Source: Streptomyces sp. DH12
GTDB taxonomy: Bacteria; Actinomycetota; Actinomycetes; Streptomycetales; Streptomycetaceae
Assembly (NCBI RefSeq): GCF_020873895.1
Contig: NZ_JAHWGT010000018.1
Coordinates: 96,376 to 160,375 of the forward strand
DNA length: 64,000 nt
Direction: 5' to 3'
The notes under the pieces are model-generated. The model was not told where the DNA came from, made no database searches, and saw only the letters and a list, made by a program, of their open reading frames with translations. The translations under genes and the position numbers were made by a program. The stretch's first letter is position 1, and the number at the start of each line of letters is the position of its first letter. Of this stretch, positions 56,980-64,000 are shown in pieces.

Positions 56980-59640
56980 GTGACGGAGTTGCCGGACGCG
57001 GTGCGGCAGGGCCGGTTCCGGGACGTTCCCGCGGTGGTGCGGGGGCTCTCCCCGGCGGACCGGGCCGCCGCGCTGCGCGGGTTGAAGGCGCTGCGCGCGG
57101 AGGTGCGCGACTGGGGCTGGGACCGGTGGGACGAGGGGTGCGCCGCCCAGCGGGCCCTCCTCGTGGCGGGGGCAGCCTGCCACGACGACGCCGCCGCGGC
57201 GGCCGGTTGGATCGCCGCCCGGGACCTGCGGCGATGGGTGCCGGTCCCCTACGAGCAGGTGGTGGAGGCGGTGGCGGACCGCGACCGGGCGTGGCTCGGG
57301 GACGTGGCGCACCGACTGGCGCGCCGCTCGGCCACGGCACGGGACGACTACCCCCTCATCCACGAGCTGGTACGGCGCGCCGGGTGCGCGGTGCCGAGGA
57401 CGGACGGCTACCTGCACGGCTGGGTGGACTCGCTGTCGCGGCACGGGGCACGGCCGGACCTGGCGTCCGACCCGCAGGCGCCGGACCTGGTGCCCCGGCT
57501 GTTCGAGACCGTCGGGGCGGCGCAGGCCCTGGTGTGGCGCAAGGAGTGGACGGACGCCCTCGCGGCCCTCCCGGCCACGGGCACCGTGGCGCGGACAGTC
57601 CTCGTGGACGGGTGCGTGGCGCGGCTGCTGCTCGGCGGCCGTCAGGCCGACCTGCGGTTCTTCCTCGGTCTGCTGACGGCCCTGGAGCCGACGGCGGACG
57701 AGGAGGCGGCGCACACGGCCGACTGGGCGGCGCTGGCGGCACAAGCCCCGTCGCCGGTCGCGGGGCACGCCCTGGAGGTGCTGTCCCGGCTGGCCGAGGC
57801 CGGCCGGCTGCCGGTGCGGCAGGCCGCCGAGGCGTCCGCCTCGGTCCTGTTCCGCCCGGAGAAGAAGCTGGTCCGCGCCCAATTGTCCCTGCTCGCGCGG
57901 ATCCTGCGGGACGACGCCGGCGCGGCCGGGGAGCTGCTGCCGGTGGTGGCCGAGCTGTTCGGGCACGAGGACACCGGCATGCAGGAGCAGGCGTTGGGGC
58001 TGGTGGGCCGGCACCTGGGCGCGGTGGACGCGGACGTGCGCCGCGCCCTGGCCGGTACCGCCGCCGATTTGCTGAGCCCGGTACACCGGGCCGCGGCGGT
58101 CGACGTGTTCGGCGATCTGCCCGAGCCGGCCGGCGCGGACGGCCCGTACGAGGAGCTGCTGCCGCCGGCCCCGGAGCGCGGGCGCGTCGCTCCGGCCCCG
58201 CGGGCGCTGCCGGAGCTGGTCGGGGACCTGGCCGAGGCGCTCCGCCCCGGCGACCCGGACCCGATCGGCGTCGAGCGGGTGCTGGCCGGGCTCGTACGCC
58301 ACGCCCACACGGACCCGGCCGCGCTCCGCGAGGCGCTGACGGCGCTCCTGCCGGGCCTGTGGTGGCAGCGGGAGACACGGCTCGGCCCGGACCGGCTGGA
58401 GGGCCTGCACCTGGTGCTGGCCGCGCTGCTGGGCCGGGTCGACCCCGGTGACCTGCGCCGTGCGCTGCGCCGGCAGGCGGGGCCGGAGGTGTGCGCCGGG
58501 GAACGGCTCGCGCTCGTCTGGCTCGCGCGGACGCAGGAGGCGGCGCTTCGGGTGCTCACCGAGCCGCTGCCCTTCCTGCTGGCGACGCCCACCTGGCACA
58601 CCGGGTCGGTCGACGCCGGCGAGCTGGTGGCCCGGCTGGCGGAGTACCGGCGGCTGGACGCGCGGCCCGCGGAGTGCGACCTCGCGCAGGCACTGCTGCG
58701 CGTCGAGCGGACCGGCCCGGGGGCGGCCGCCGCCGCGGAGGCGGCCGGCGCGCTGGGCACTCGGGCGGGCGACCGCCTCGCCGCGTGGCTGGCGGGCCCG
58801 GCGCCGTACGGGCCGGGCACACGGGTGCCGACCGAGGCCGCGCGGCCCGGCCGGGCCCGGGAGGCGGGGCGCCCACCGGTGGTCCCCGTGGCCGTGGCGA
58901 CACCGGGCCGGCCCGCGCTGTGCGCGGGTCTCCCGCCCGCCCTGCGTGCCCTGGCCGAACCGTTCGCGGGGACGGACGACCGCTGCTCCTGCCGTGGGCC
59001 GGTGACCGGGCTCCAGTTGACGGTGCTCCCCGAGGACCGCGAGACGCTCGCGGCGTGGCTGCTGCCCCGGGTCGCCCGGGCCACCGAGACCGAGGAGCCG
59101 GACGGTGCGCGGTGGCTGCCGGTCCTCGCCGAGGCGGGCGGGGAGGCGGGGCCCTCGCTGCACCTGGCGGTGGCGTACGGGCTCGGCGCGCGGCACTCGG
59201 AGGACCGGCTCGCGGCCGTCGACGCGCTGCTGGTGCTGGCGACGCGCGGGGAGCTGGACGCGGCCCGCCTCGGCCGGGACCTCGCCGAGCTGGTCCGCCT
59301 CGGCACGGTCAAGGTGAACCGGCTGGCCGACGCCGTACGCACCGCGGCGGCGACGGGCGCGTACGCGACGGTGTGGACGGTGCTGGGGGCGGCGCTGCCG
59401 ACGCTCCTCACCGGCGGCGAACCGCCGCGGGGGCTCGGCGAGTTGCTGGCGGTGGGCGGCGACTGCGCCGAGCGGTGCGGTGACGCGCGGCACCTTCCCG
59501 GCGGGCCGCCGGAGGGGCTGGCCGAGGTGGCGGCGCGGCGGGGGTCCACACGACTCGCCGTCCAGGCGAGACGGCTCGCGCAGGCGCTGCGGGCCGGGGA
59601 GCAGCGGCCGGCGGGACGGCCCGCGAAGCGATCGGCGTAG
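56980..59640 (+). CDS. DUF6493-family protein
   Basis: An 886-residue, mainly helical protein starting VTELPDAVRQGRFRDVPAVVRGLSPADRAAALRGLKALRAEVRDWGW, which matches what I recall of Streptomyces DUF6493 proteins. Repeating helix pairs with Leu/Ala spacing (for example AGHALEVLSRLAEAGRLPVRQAAEASASVLF and EQALGLVGRHLGAVDADVRRALAGTAADLL) suggest HEAT-like solenoids. No catalytic motif is visible. The GTG at 56980 was chosen from the conserved N-terminus. In other genomes I believe the family neighbours a SWIM zinc-finger gene; that partner is not here. Confidence 0.75.
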   Translation: MTELPDAVRQGRFRDVPAVVRGLSPADRAAALRGLKALRAEVRDWGWDRWDEGCAAQRALLVAGAACHDDAAAAAGWIAARDLRRWVPVPYEQVVEAVADRDRAWLGDVAHRLARRSATARDDYPLIHELVRRAGCAVPRTDGYLHGWVDSLSRHGARPDLASDPQAPDLVPRLFETVGAAQALVWRKEWTDALAALPATGTVARTVLVDGCVARLLLGGRQADLRFFLGLLTALEPTADEEAAHTADWAALAAQAPSPVAGHALEVLSRLAEAGRLPVRQAAEASASVLFRPEKKLVRAQLSLLARILRDDAGAAGELLPVVAELFGHEDTGMQEQALGLVGRHLGAVDADVRRALAGTAADLLSPVHRAAAVDVFGDLPEPAGADGPYEELLPPAPERGRVAPAPRALPELVGDLAEALRPGDPDPIGVERVLAGLVRHAHTDPAALREALTALLPGLWWQRETRLGPDRLEGLHLVLAALLGRVDPGDLRRALRRQAGPEVCAGERLALVWLARTQEAALRVLTEPLPFLLATPTWHTGSVDAGELVARLAEYRRLDARPAECDLAQALLRVERTGPGAAAAAEAAGALGTRAGDRLAAWLAGPAPYGPGTRVPTEAARPGRAREAGRPPVVPVAVATPGRPALCAGLPPALRALAEPFAGTDDRCSCRGPVTGLQLTVLPEDRETLAAWLLPRVARATETEEPDGARWLPVLAEAGGEAGPSLHLAVAYGLGARHSEDRLAAVDALLVLATRGELDAARLGRDLAELVRLGTVKVNRLADAVRTAAATGAYATVWTVLGAALPTLLTGGEPPRGLGELLAVGGDCAERCGDARHLPGGPPEGLAEVAARRGSTRLAVQARRLAQALRAGEQRPAGRPAKRSA

Positions 59641-59690
59641 CAGTCGGTGAGGCGTTCGGTGAGCCGCCCCGGCGGAGTCGGAGGCGGCCC

Positions 59691-59723
59691 CGGTGTCGGG
59701 CGCCGGTGTCGGGCGCCGGTGTC
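59691..59723. repeat. 13-bp tandem repeat, 2.5 copies
   Basis: CGGTGTCGGGCGC is repeated at 59691-59703 and 59704-59716, followed by a partial CGGTGTC (59717-59723), in the leader region of the next gene. Confidence 0.8.
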
Positions 59724-59828
59724 CTCAAGCGCTCGGCGCCACGATCGACCCGGACTGCGCAAAGTGGAAAAATCAACCACTAAGCGTACAGACGCATGCT
59801 TAACCCATCGGTCACAGACCGTTCGTGA

Positions 59829-59849
59829 TCGCGCAACACCACTGCGCGA
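59829..59849. promoter_or_regulatory. Inverted repeat immediately before the ACT-GNAT gene
   Basis: TCGCGCA (59829-59835) and TGCGCGA (59843-59849) are perfect complements with a seven-base spacer, ending ten bases before the ATG at 59860. It could be an operator or an mRNA hairpin limiting translation initiation. The AT-richer bases 59760-59815 upstream probably hold the promoter. Confidence 0.5.
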
Positions 59850-59859
59850 GAGTGCTGCC

Positions 59860-61371
59860 ATGACCGACACGACTCCCGCGACGACCGTCGCCCCCGCGCA
59901 GCGTACCCGCCGTCAGCACCACTGGCGGCGGGACCTCGTAGAGCTGGCCGCCCTCTTCACCGCCGTGGCGGTCGCGGACGCGGTCGCGAACACGATCGCG
60001 CACGGCCCGGACGGGCCGTACCTGCTGGCCGTCTCCGCCGTGGCGCTGGTGGCGACGGCCGCGTTCCACACCTGGTGGGCACGGCGGCACAGCCATGCGC
60101 CGCCCGCGTCATCACCCTCCCGGCCCACCGCGAGCACGCCGGCATCCGCGCCCTCGGCCGCACCGACACCGACACCGGCACCGGCAGGGGCGGTCCGCGG
60201 GAGGGAGGAGACCGCCCTGTGGCGGATGCGGACCACCGTGCGTGACGAGCCCGGCAGCCTGGCCGCCCTGTGCGCCGCCCTCGCGGAGCTGCGGGTCGAC
60301 ATCCTCACCCTGCAGACCCACCCCCTGGCCGAGGGCACGGTCGACGAGTTCCTGCTGCGCGCCCCCGAACCGCTGCGTCCGGCCGACCTGACCCGGCGGG
60401 TCGCCGCGGCGGGCGGCGCGCGGACCTGGGTCGAACGCGCCGACGCCCACGACCTGGTCGACTCCCCCACCCGTGTCCTCACCCTCGCCACCCGCACCGC
60501 CCTGGACGCCGCGGAACTCCCCCTGGCACTGCGCCAGCTGCTCGGCCGCTGCGCCATCCGCTCCCACCCGCCCGTGTCCCCGACCGGCCGCCGCAGCGAG
60601 CGCACGGCTCCGGTGGAGGGCGCGCTGGAGCAGGACGACACCGTCATGCTGCTGCGCGACCCGTACGGCGGTGTGCTCACCGTCGAGCGCCCCTACCTGC
60701 CCTTCACCCCCAGCGAGTTCGCCCGCGCCCGCGCCCTCGTCGAGCTGGACGCCCGGCTCGGGCCGCGGGTCCCGCGCGGCCAGGACGTCCTGACGCTGCC
60801 CGAGGGGGGCGAGATCACCGTCAGCCGCGCCGACCAGGACGACCTGGCGGCCGCGCGCGCCATGCACGACCGCTGCTCCGAGCGCACCCTCGGGCTGCGG
60901 TACCACGGCCCGGTCGCCGACGCCGACCGCTACCTCGGCCATCTCCTGAGCCCGCGCTTCGGGCAGACGCTCGCCGTCCGGTCCGGGTCGGGCCGGCTGG
61001 TCGCCCTGGGCCACCTCCTCTGGGACGGCGACGAGACCGAGGTCGCCCTGCTGGTCGAGGACGACTGGCAGCGCCGGGGCATCGGCTCCGAGCTGCTGCG
61101 CCGGCTGGTGGGACTCGCCGTCGACGCCGGGTGCGACAGCGTGTACGCGGTCACCCAGTCGTCCAACACGGGCATGGTCGCCGCGATGCGCGCGCTGCAC
61201 CTGCCGCTGGACTACCAGATCGAGGAAGGCACCCTGGTGATCACCGCGCGGCTCGGCGGCCCGCACGCCGAACGTCACAAGTCGGCCGGGGAGCAGGGCC
61301 GCCACGCCCCGTACGCCGACCGGTCCACCGGGCAGGGTCCCGCCGGTCAGGGCGCTTCGCACCGGCCGTAG
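59860..61371 (+). CDS. Membrane-anchored ACT-domain and GNAT acetyltransferase fusion
   Basis: A 503-residue protein in three parts. Two hydrophobic helices lie at about 28-75 (LVELAALFTAVAVADAVANT and YLLAVSAVALVATAAFHTWW). After an Ala/Pro linker, an ACT-like domain (about 117-185) reads RTTVRDEPGSLAALCAALAEL and RVDILTLQTHPLAEGTVDEF. A C-terminal GNAT domain (about 320-470) has ITVSRADQDDLAAARAMHDRC and the acetyl-CoA loop DDWQRRGIGSELLRRL. This suggests an acetyltransferase regulated by an amino acid or other ligand through ACT. The target, protein or small molecule, is unknown. The ATG at 59860 was chosen because it starts the TM-containing domain. Confidence 0.85.
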   Translation: MTDTTPATTVAPAQRTRRQHHWRRDLVELAALFTAVAVADAVANTIAHGPDGPYLLAVSAVALVATAAFHTWWARRHSHAPPASSPSRPTASTPASAPSAAPTPTPAPAGAVRGREETALWRMRTTVRDEPGSLAALCAALAELRVDILTLQTHPLAEGTVDEFLLRAPEPLRPADLTRRVAAAGGARTWVERADAHDLVDSPTRVLTLATRTALDAAELPLALRQLLGRCAIRSHPPVSPTGRRSERTAPVEGALEQDDTVMLLRDPYGGVLTVERPYLPFTPSEFARARALVELDARLGPRVPRGQDVLTLPEGGEITVSRADQDDLAAARAMHDRCSERTLGLRYHGPVADADRYLGHLLSPRFGQTLAVRSGSGRLVALGHLLWDGDETEVALLVEDDWQRRGIGSELLRRLVGLAVDAGCDSVYAVTQSSNTGMVAAMRALHLPLDYQIEEGTLVITARLGGPHAERHKSAGEQGRHAPYADRSTGQGPAGQGASHRP

Positions 61372-61739
61372 CCCCGCCTCCCCCGCTCCGGTATCGACGC
61401 GATCCGGCCAAAGTCGGCCACCCGGCGAACCGGACCGCGCCCCCACCGCGGCCACCCGGCGGCCCGGCCGCCACGCCCCCGCCGGCACACCGGCCCCCGC
61501 CCCGCGGGCCCGCCGGCCGGACGGCGGGGCGCTCCGCTCGGGCTGCGCCACAGGTCGCGCCGACCGGCGGCGCGCCCGGCACCGGCACCGCGCGGCGGCA
61601 GGCGTCCCGGCGCCGCCCGGCCCGCCGGGGGTCCGGCGCCCCGGACCGCGCGACCGGGGCACGCGACCGTCGCTCATTTGTCAGCCGACTGTGATCGAAT
61701 GAGGTGACGCGGGCGGCGGACGCGTACCAGGATGGGGGC
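61372..61739 (+). other. Noncoding C-rich gap
   Basis: This 368-base region is strikingly C/G-rich, with runs such as CCCCCACC and CGGCGGCCCGGCC, and no frame has coding character or homology that I recognise. Its last about 65 bases (TTGTCA at 61678) are less G+C-rich and likely carry the promoter of the following gene. Confidence 0.5.
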
Positions 61740-63431
61740 ATGCCAGATACCCCCAGCAGCGCTCTGCCGCGACAGGTCGCGGACGCCTTCGTGGACGCCC
61801 TCGTCGCCCTCGACCCGGTCACCGGCACGTACCTGGGCGTGCGCGAGTGCTCCGCGCTCCTGCCCGACTTCTCCCCCGCCGGCCAGGAGGAACTGGCCGT
61901 CCTGGCCCGCGAGACGCTCGCCCGGCTCGACGCGGCGGAACTCCTGCCGGGCGCGCGCAGCGACGCCGAGCGCCGCTGCGGGCGGCTCCTGCGGGAGCGG
62001 CTCACCGCCGAACTGGCCGTCCACGAGGCGCAGGAGGGCCTGCGCACCGTCAGCAACCTCCGCTCGCCCGCGCACAGTGTGCGCATGGCCTTCACGGTGA
62101 TGCCGACGGAGACGCACGAGGACTGGGCGGCCGTCGCCGAGCGGCTGCGCGCCGTGCCGGCCGCGCTCGACGGCTACCGGGAGTCCCTGGCGCTCGGTCT
62201 GGAGCGCGGGCTGCCGGGCGGGCCGCGCGCCACGGCCACCTTCGTGGACCAGTTGGGCAAGTGGGCGGGCAGCGGTGAGGGCGCCCGCGGCTGGTTCGAG
62301 GAGTTCGCCGCGGGCGGGCCGTCCCCGCTGCGCGGGGAGCTGGACGTGGCGGCGCGCGGCGCCACCGCGGCCGTCGCCGGGCTGCGGGACTGGATGCGCG
62401 ACGTGTACGCCCCCGCCGTGGCGGGCGCGCCGGACACGGTGGGCCGCGAGCGGTACGCCCGCTGGTCCCGGTACCACAACGGCACGGACTTCGACCTGGA
62501 CGAGGCGTACGCGTACGGATGGGACGAGTACCACCGCCTCCTCGGCGAGATGGAGAAGGAGGCCGCCAAGATCCTGCCGGGCGCCGGCCCGTGGGAGGCC
62601 CTGGCCCACCTCGACGAGCACGGTACGCACATCGAGGGCGCGGAGGAGGCCCGGGCCTGGCTCCAGCAGCTCATGGACGAGGCGATCGACGCCCTCGACG
62701 GCACGCACTTCGAACTCGCCGAGCGGGTCCGGCGCGTCGAGTCGCGCATCGCGCCTCCCGGCAGCGCCGCGGCGCCGTACTACACGGGACCGTCGGAGGA
62801 CTTCTCCCGCCCCGGCCGGACCTGGCTGCCCGTCAACGGCGAGACGCGGTTCCCCGTCTACGACCTGGTGTCCACCTGGTACCACGAGGGCGTGCCGGGG
62901 CACCACCTCCAGCTGGCGCAGTGGGCGCACGTGGCGGACCGGCTCTCCCGCTTCCAGGCGACGGTCGGCATGGTCAGCGCCAACGCGGAGGGCTGGGCGC
63001 TGTACGCGGAGCGGCTCATGGACGAGCTGGGCTTCCTCCCCGACCCGGAGCGGCGGCTCGGCTACCTCGACGCGCAGATGATGCGGGCGTGCCGGGTGAT
63101 CGTCGACATCGGCATGCACCTCGGGCTGGAGATCCCCGCGCACTCGCCGTTCCGGCCCGGTGAGCGGTGGACGCCGGAGCTGGCGCAGGAGTTCTTCCAG
63201 CGGCACAGCAGCCGGCCGCCGGAGTTCGTCGAGAGCGAGATGGTCCGCTACCTCTCCATGCCGGCGCAGGCCATCGGCTACAAGCTCGGCGAGCGGGCGT
63301 GGCTGCTGGGCCGGGAGAACGCCCGCCGGGCGCACGGCGCCGCGTTCGACGCGAAGAAGTGGCACATGGCGGCGCTCTCCCAGGGCCCCCTCGGCCTGGA
63401 CGACCTCGTCGACGAGCTGTCCCGGCTCTGA
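61740..63431 (+). CDS. DUF885-family metallopeptidase-like protein
   Basis: A 563-residue cytoplasmic protein of the M3-like DUF885 family. The zinc motif is YHEGVPGHHLQLAQ (HExxxHH-type; Glu at about 383), and EGWALYAERLMDELGF (about 418-433) supplies the third ligand region. C-terminal RYLSMPAQAIGYKLGERAW is also conserved. The start at 61740 (MPDTPSSALPRQVADAF) was preferred to 61704. The last codons encode DELSRL, and a 19-base unit covering this end is repeated after the stop. Peptidase activity is inferred from the motif. Confidence 0.9.
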   Translation: MPDTPSSALPRQVADAFVDALVALDPVTGTYLGVRECSALLPDFSPAGQEELAVLARETLARLDAAELLPGARSDAERRCGRLLRERLTAELAVHEAQEGLRTVSNLRSPAHSVRMAFTVMPTETHEDWAAVAERLRAVPAALDGYRESLALGLERGLPGGPRATATFVDQLGKWAGSGEGARGWFEEFAAGGPSPLRGELDVAARGATAAVAGLRDWMRDVYAPAVAGAPDTVGRERYARWSRYHNGTDFDLDEAYAYGWDEYHRLLGEMEKEAAKILPGAGPWEALAHLDEHGTHIEGAEEARAWLQQLMDEAIDALDGTHFELAERVRRVESRIAPPGSAAAPYYTGPSEDFSRPGRTWLPVNGETRFPVYDLVSTWYHEGVPGHHLQLAQWAHVADRLSRFQATVGMVSANAEGWALYAERLMDELGFLPDPERRLGYLDAQMMRACRVIVDIGMHLGLEIPAHSPFRPGERWTPELAQEFFQRHSSRPPEFVESEMVRYLSMPAQAIGYKLGERAWLLGRENARRAHGAAFDAKKWHMAALSQGPLGLDDLVDELSRL

Positions 63432-63465
63432 CGAGCCCTCCCGGCCTTGACGAGCTGTCCCGGCT
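63411..63465. repeat. 19-bp tandem triplication across the DUF885 stop codon
   Basis: GACGAGCTGTCCCGGCT occurs at 63411-63427 and 63449-63465, with a diverged middle copy GACGAGCCCTCCCGGCC at 63430-63446. The period is exactly 19 bases. The first copy encodes the C-terminal DELSR, so the copies arose by duplication of the gene's 3' end. Confidence 0.8.
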
Positions 63466-63509
63466 GCTGACCGCGCCCGGCCCCGGGGCGCGGGCCCGGT
63501 CAGCAGCCG
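63461..63509. terminator. Bidirectional terminator overlapping the end of the rhodanese gene
   Basis: CGGCTGCTGACCG (63461-63473) pairs perfectly with CGGTCAGCAGCCG (63497-63509). The right arm includes the TGA of the rhodanese gene. It sits between two convergent genes. Confidence 0.75.
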
Positions 63510-64000
63510 CAGGGGTCGGTGCCGGCGGGTGCGGTCAGGGGGTCGGCGTCCTGGCGGCGCCGGCCCTCCCGCGTCTCGTACGGGAACCCCTCGCGGGCCC
63601 AGTACTCGAAGCCGCCGAGCATCTCCTTCACCCGGAAGCCCCGTTCGGCGAGGGCCAGGGCGGCGCGGGCGGCGCCGTCGCATCCGGGCCCCCAGCAGTA
63701 CACGACCACCGGGACGTCCCGGTCGAGGAGCCGTTCGGCCCGTTCGGCGACGAGGGCCGTCGGTAGGTGGACGGCCCCGGGGACGTGCCCCTGGTCCCAC
63801 GCCTCGGTCGAGCGGGAGTCGAGCACGACGAACCCGGGGTCCCCGCCGGTGGCGAGGGCGGCGGCGACGTCGGAGACGTCCGTGTGGAAGGCCAGGCCGG
63901 CCGCGAAGTACGCGGCCGCCGCGGCGGGAGCGGCGGGCGGCACACGCAGCACCGGGCTGACGGCGGCCGCGGGGGCGGCGGACGCGGGCACGGCGGGCAC
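63500..64000 (-). CDS. Rhodanese-like domain protein, 5' end at or beyond window edge
   Basis: At least 166 residues. A GTG reads from the last base of the window, so the true start may lie outside. The rhodanese domain has TDVSDVAAALATGGDPGFVVLDSRSTEAWDQGHVPGAVHLP (about 40-80). The active-site loop VVVYCWGPGCDGAARAA places the catalytic Cys at about 101, with a second Cys at about 105. FRVKEMLGGFEYWAREGFPYETREG closes the fold. The C-terminus ends TDPCGC. A sulfurtransferase or regulatory role is inferred; no partner domain is visible. Confidence 0.88.
   Translation of the reverse strand: MPAVPASAAPAAAVSPVLRVPPAAPAAAAAYFAAGLAFHTDVSDVAAALATGGDPGFVVLDSRSTEAWDQGHVPGAVHLPTALVAERAERLLDRDVPVVVYCWGPGCDGAARAALALAERGFRVKEMLGGFEYWAREGFPYETREGRRRQDADPLTAPAGTDPCGC

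Noticed and set aside
1-64000. tRNA, rRNA, transposase, integrase or attachment sites
   Set aside because: None was recognised in the gaps: no tRNA-like cloverleaf with TTCGA loop, no transposase motif and no att-like duplication beside an integrase. A tRNAscan or profile search would settle it.

Overview
The window is typical high-GC Streptomyces chromosome: strong G/C bias at third codon positions, many GTG starts (plus one TTG start), short purine-rich ribosome binding sites, G+C-rich hairpin terminators mostly without U-tracts, and gene families characteristic of the genus (MurT/GatD, DUF3516 helicase, urease with order ABCFGD, DUF6493, MsiK-dependent sugar importers). I see no rRNA, tRNA, CRISPR array, insertion sequence or prophage. 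About 60 protein genes are supported, nearly all housekeeping or conserved accessory genes.

Layout. 1-7.8 kb: 3' end of one ABC exporter half and a full second half; a YdjM-like membrane hydrolase; a Ski2-like DUF3516 helicase; TesB thioesterase; a small zinc-motif protein; glutathione peroxidase; a secreted SNase-like nuclease. 7.8-11.5 kb: a PadR/ABC ATPase/FtsX-permease operon. 11.6-18.4 kb: carbohydrate uptake, with a sugar-binding protein, a GH13 alpha-glucosidase, an unusual fused binding-protein/permease and a MalG-type permease. No ATPase is encoded, so a shared MsiK-type ATPase is inferred. 18.4-20.4 kb: acyl-CoA dehydrogenase divergent from a TetR regulator, with palindromic operators between them. 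20.4-27.7 kb: peptide deformylase, murT-gatD (lipid II amidation), pfkA, ctaG, a 51-residue membrane peptide, a PL3-like pectate lyase and a PlsC acyltransferase.

27.7-32.2 kb: complete urease operon ureABCFGD on the minus strand. 32.3-34.1 kb: TetR regulator divergent from an ABC-2-like membrane protein with paired operators. 34.3-34.75 kb: a frameshifted clpP pseudogene. 35.3-36.1 kb: a c-di-AMP (ydaO-type) riboswitch preceding a secreted NlpC/P60 cell-wall hydrolase. 36.2-41.4 kb: an anti-sigma-type ATPase, then biotin synthesis with bioF divergent from bioB-bioA-bioD.

41.5-50.3 kb: VOC protein, methyltransferase, a Fic-like toxin with its RHH antitoxin and a perfect inverted-repeat operator, GNAT, two CNNM/CorC-type membrane proteins, an SGNH hydrolase, purB, a mismatch DNA glycosylase and a hypothetical protein. 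50.4-56.5 kb: three regulators with likely targets: a ROK repressor, a HutC/DasR-type GntR with a dre-like palindrome upstream, and a MocR-type regulator divergent from an EamA exporter. 57-64 kb: DUF6493 protein, a membrane-ACT-GNAT fusion, a DUF885 metallopeptidase-like protein and the rhodanese gene at the window edge.

Most notable: the fused lipoprotein/permease with a beta-sandwich-like insert in an external loop, the clpP pseudogene, the riboswitch, a motif shared by three sites in the sugar-transport region, and several clear regulator operators. All calls come from reading sequence and recalled family features; no database search was run.
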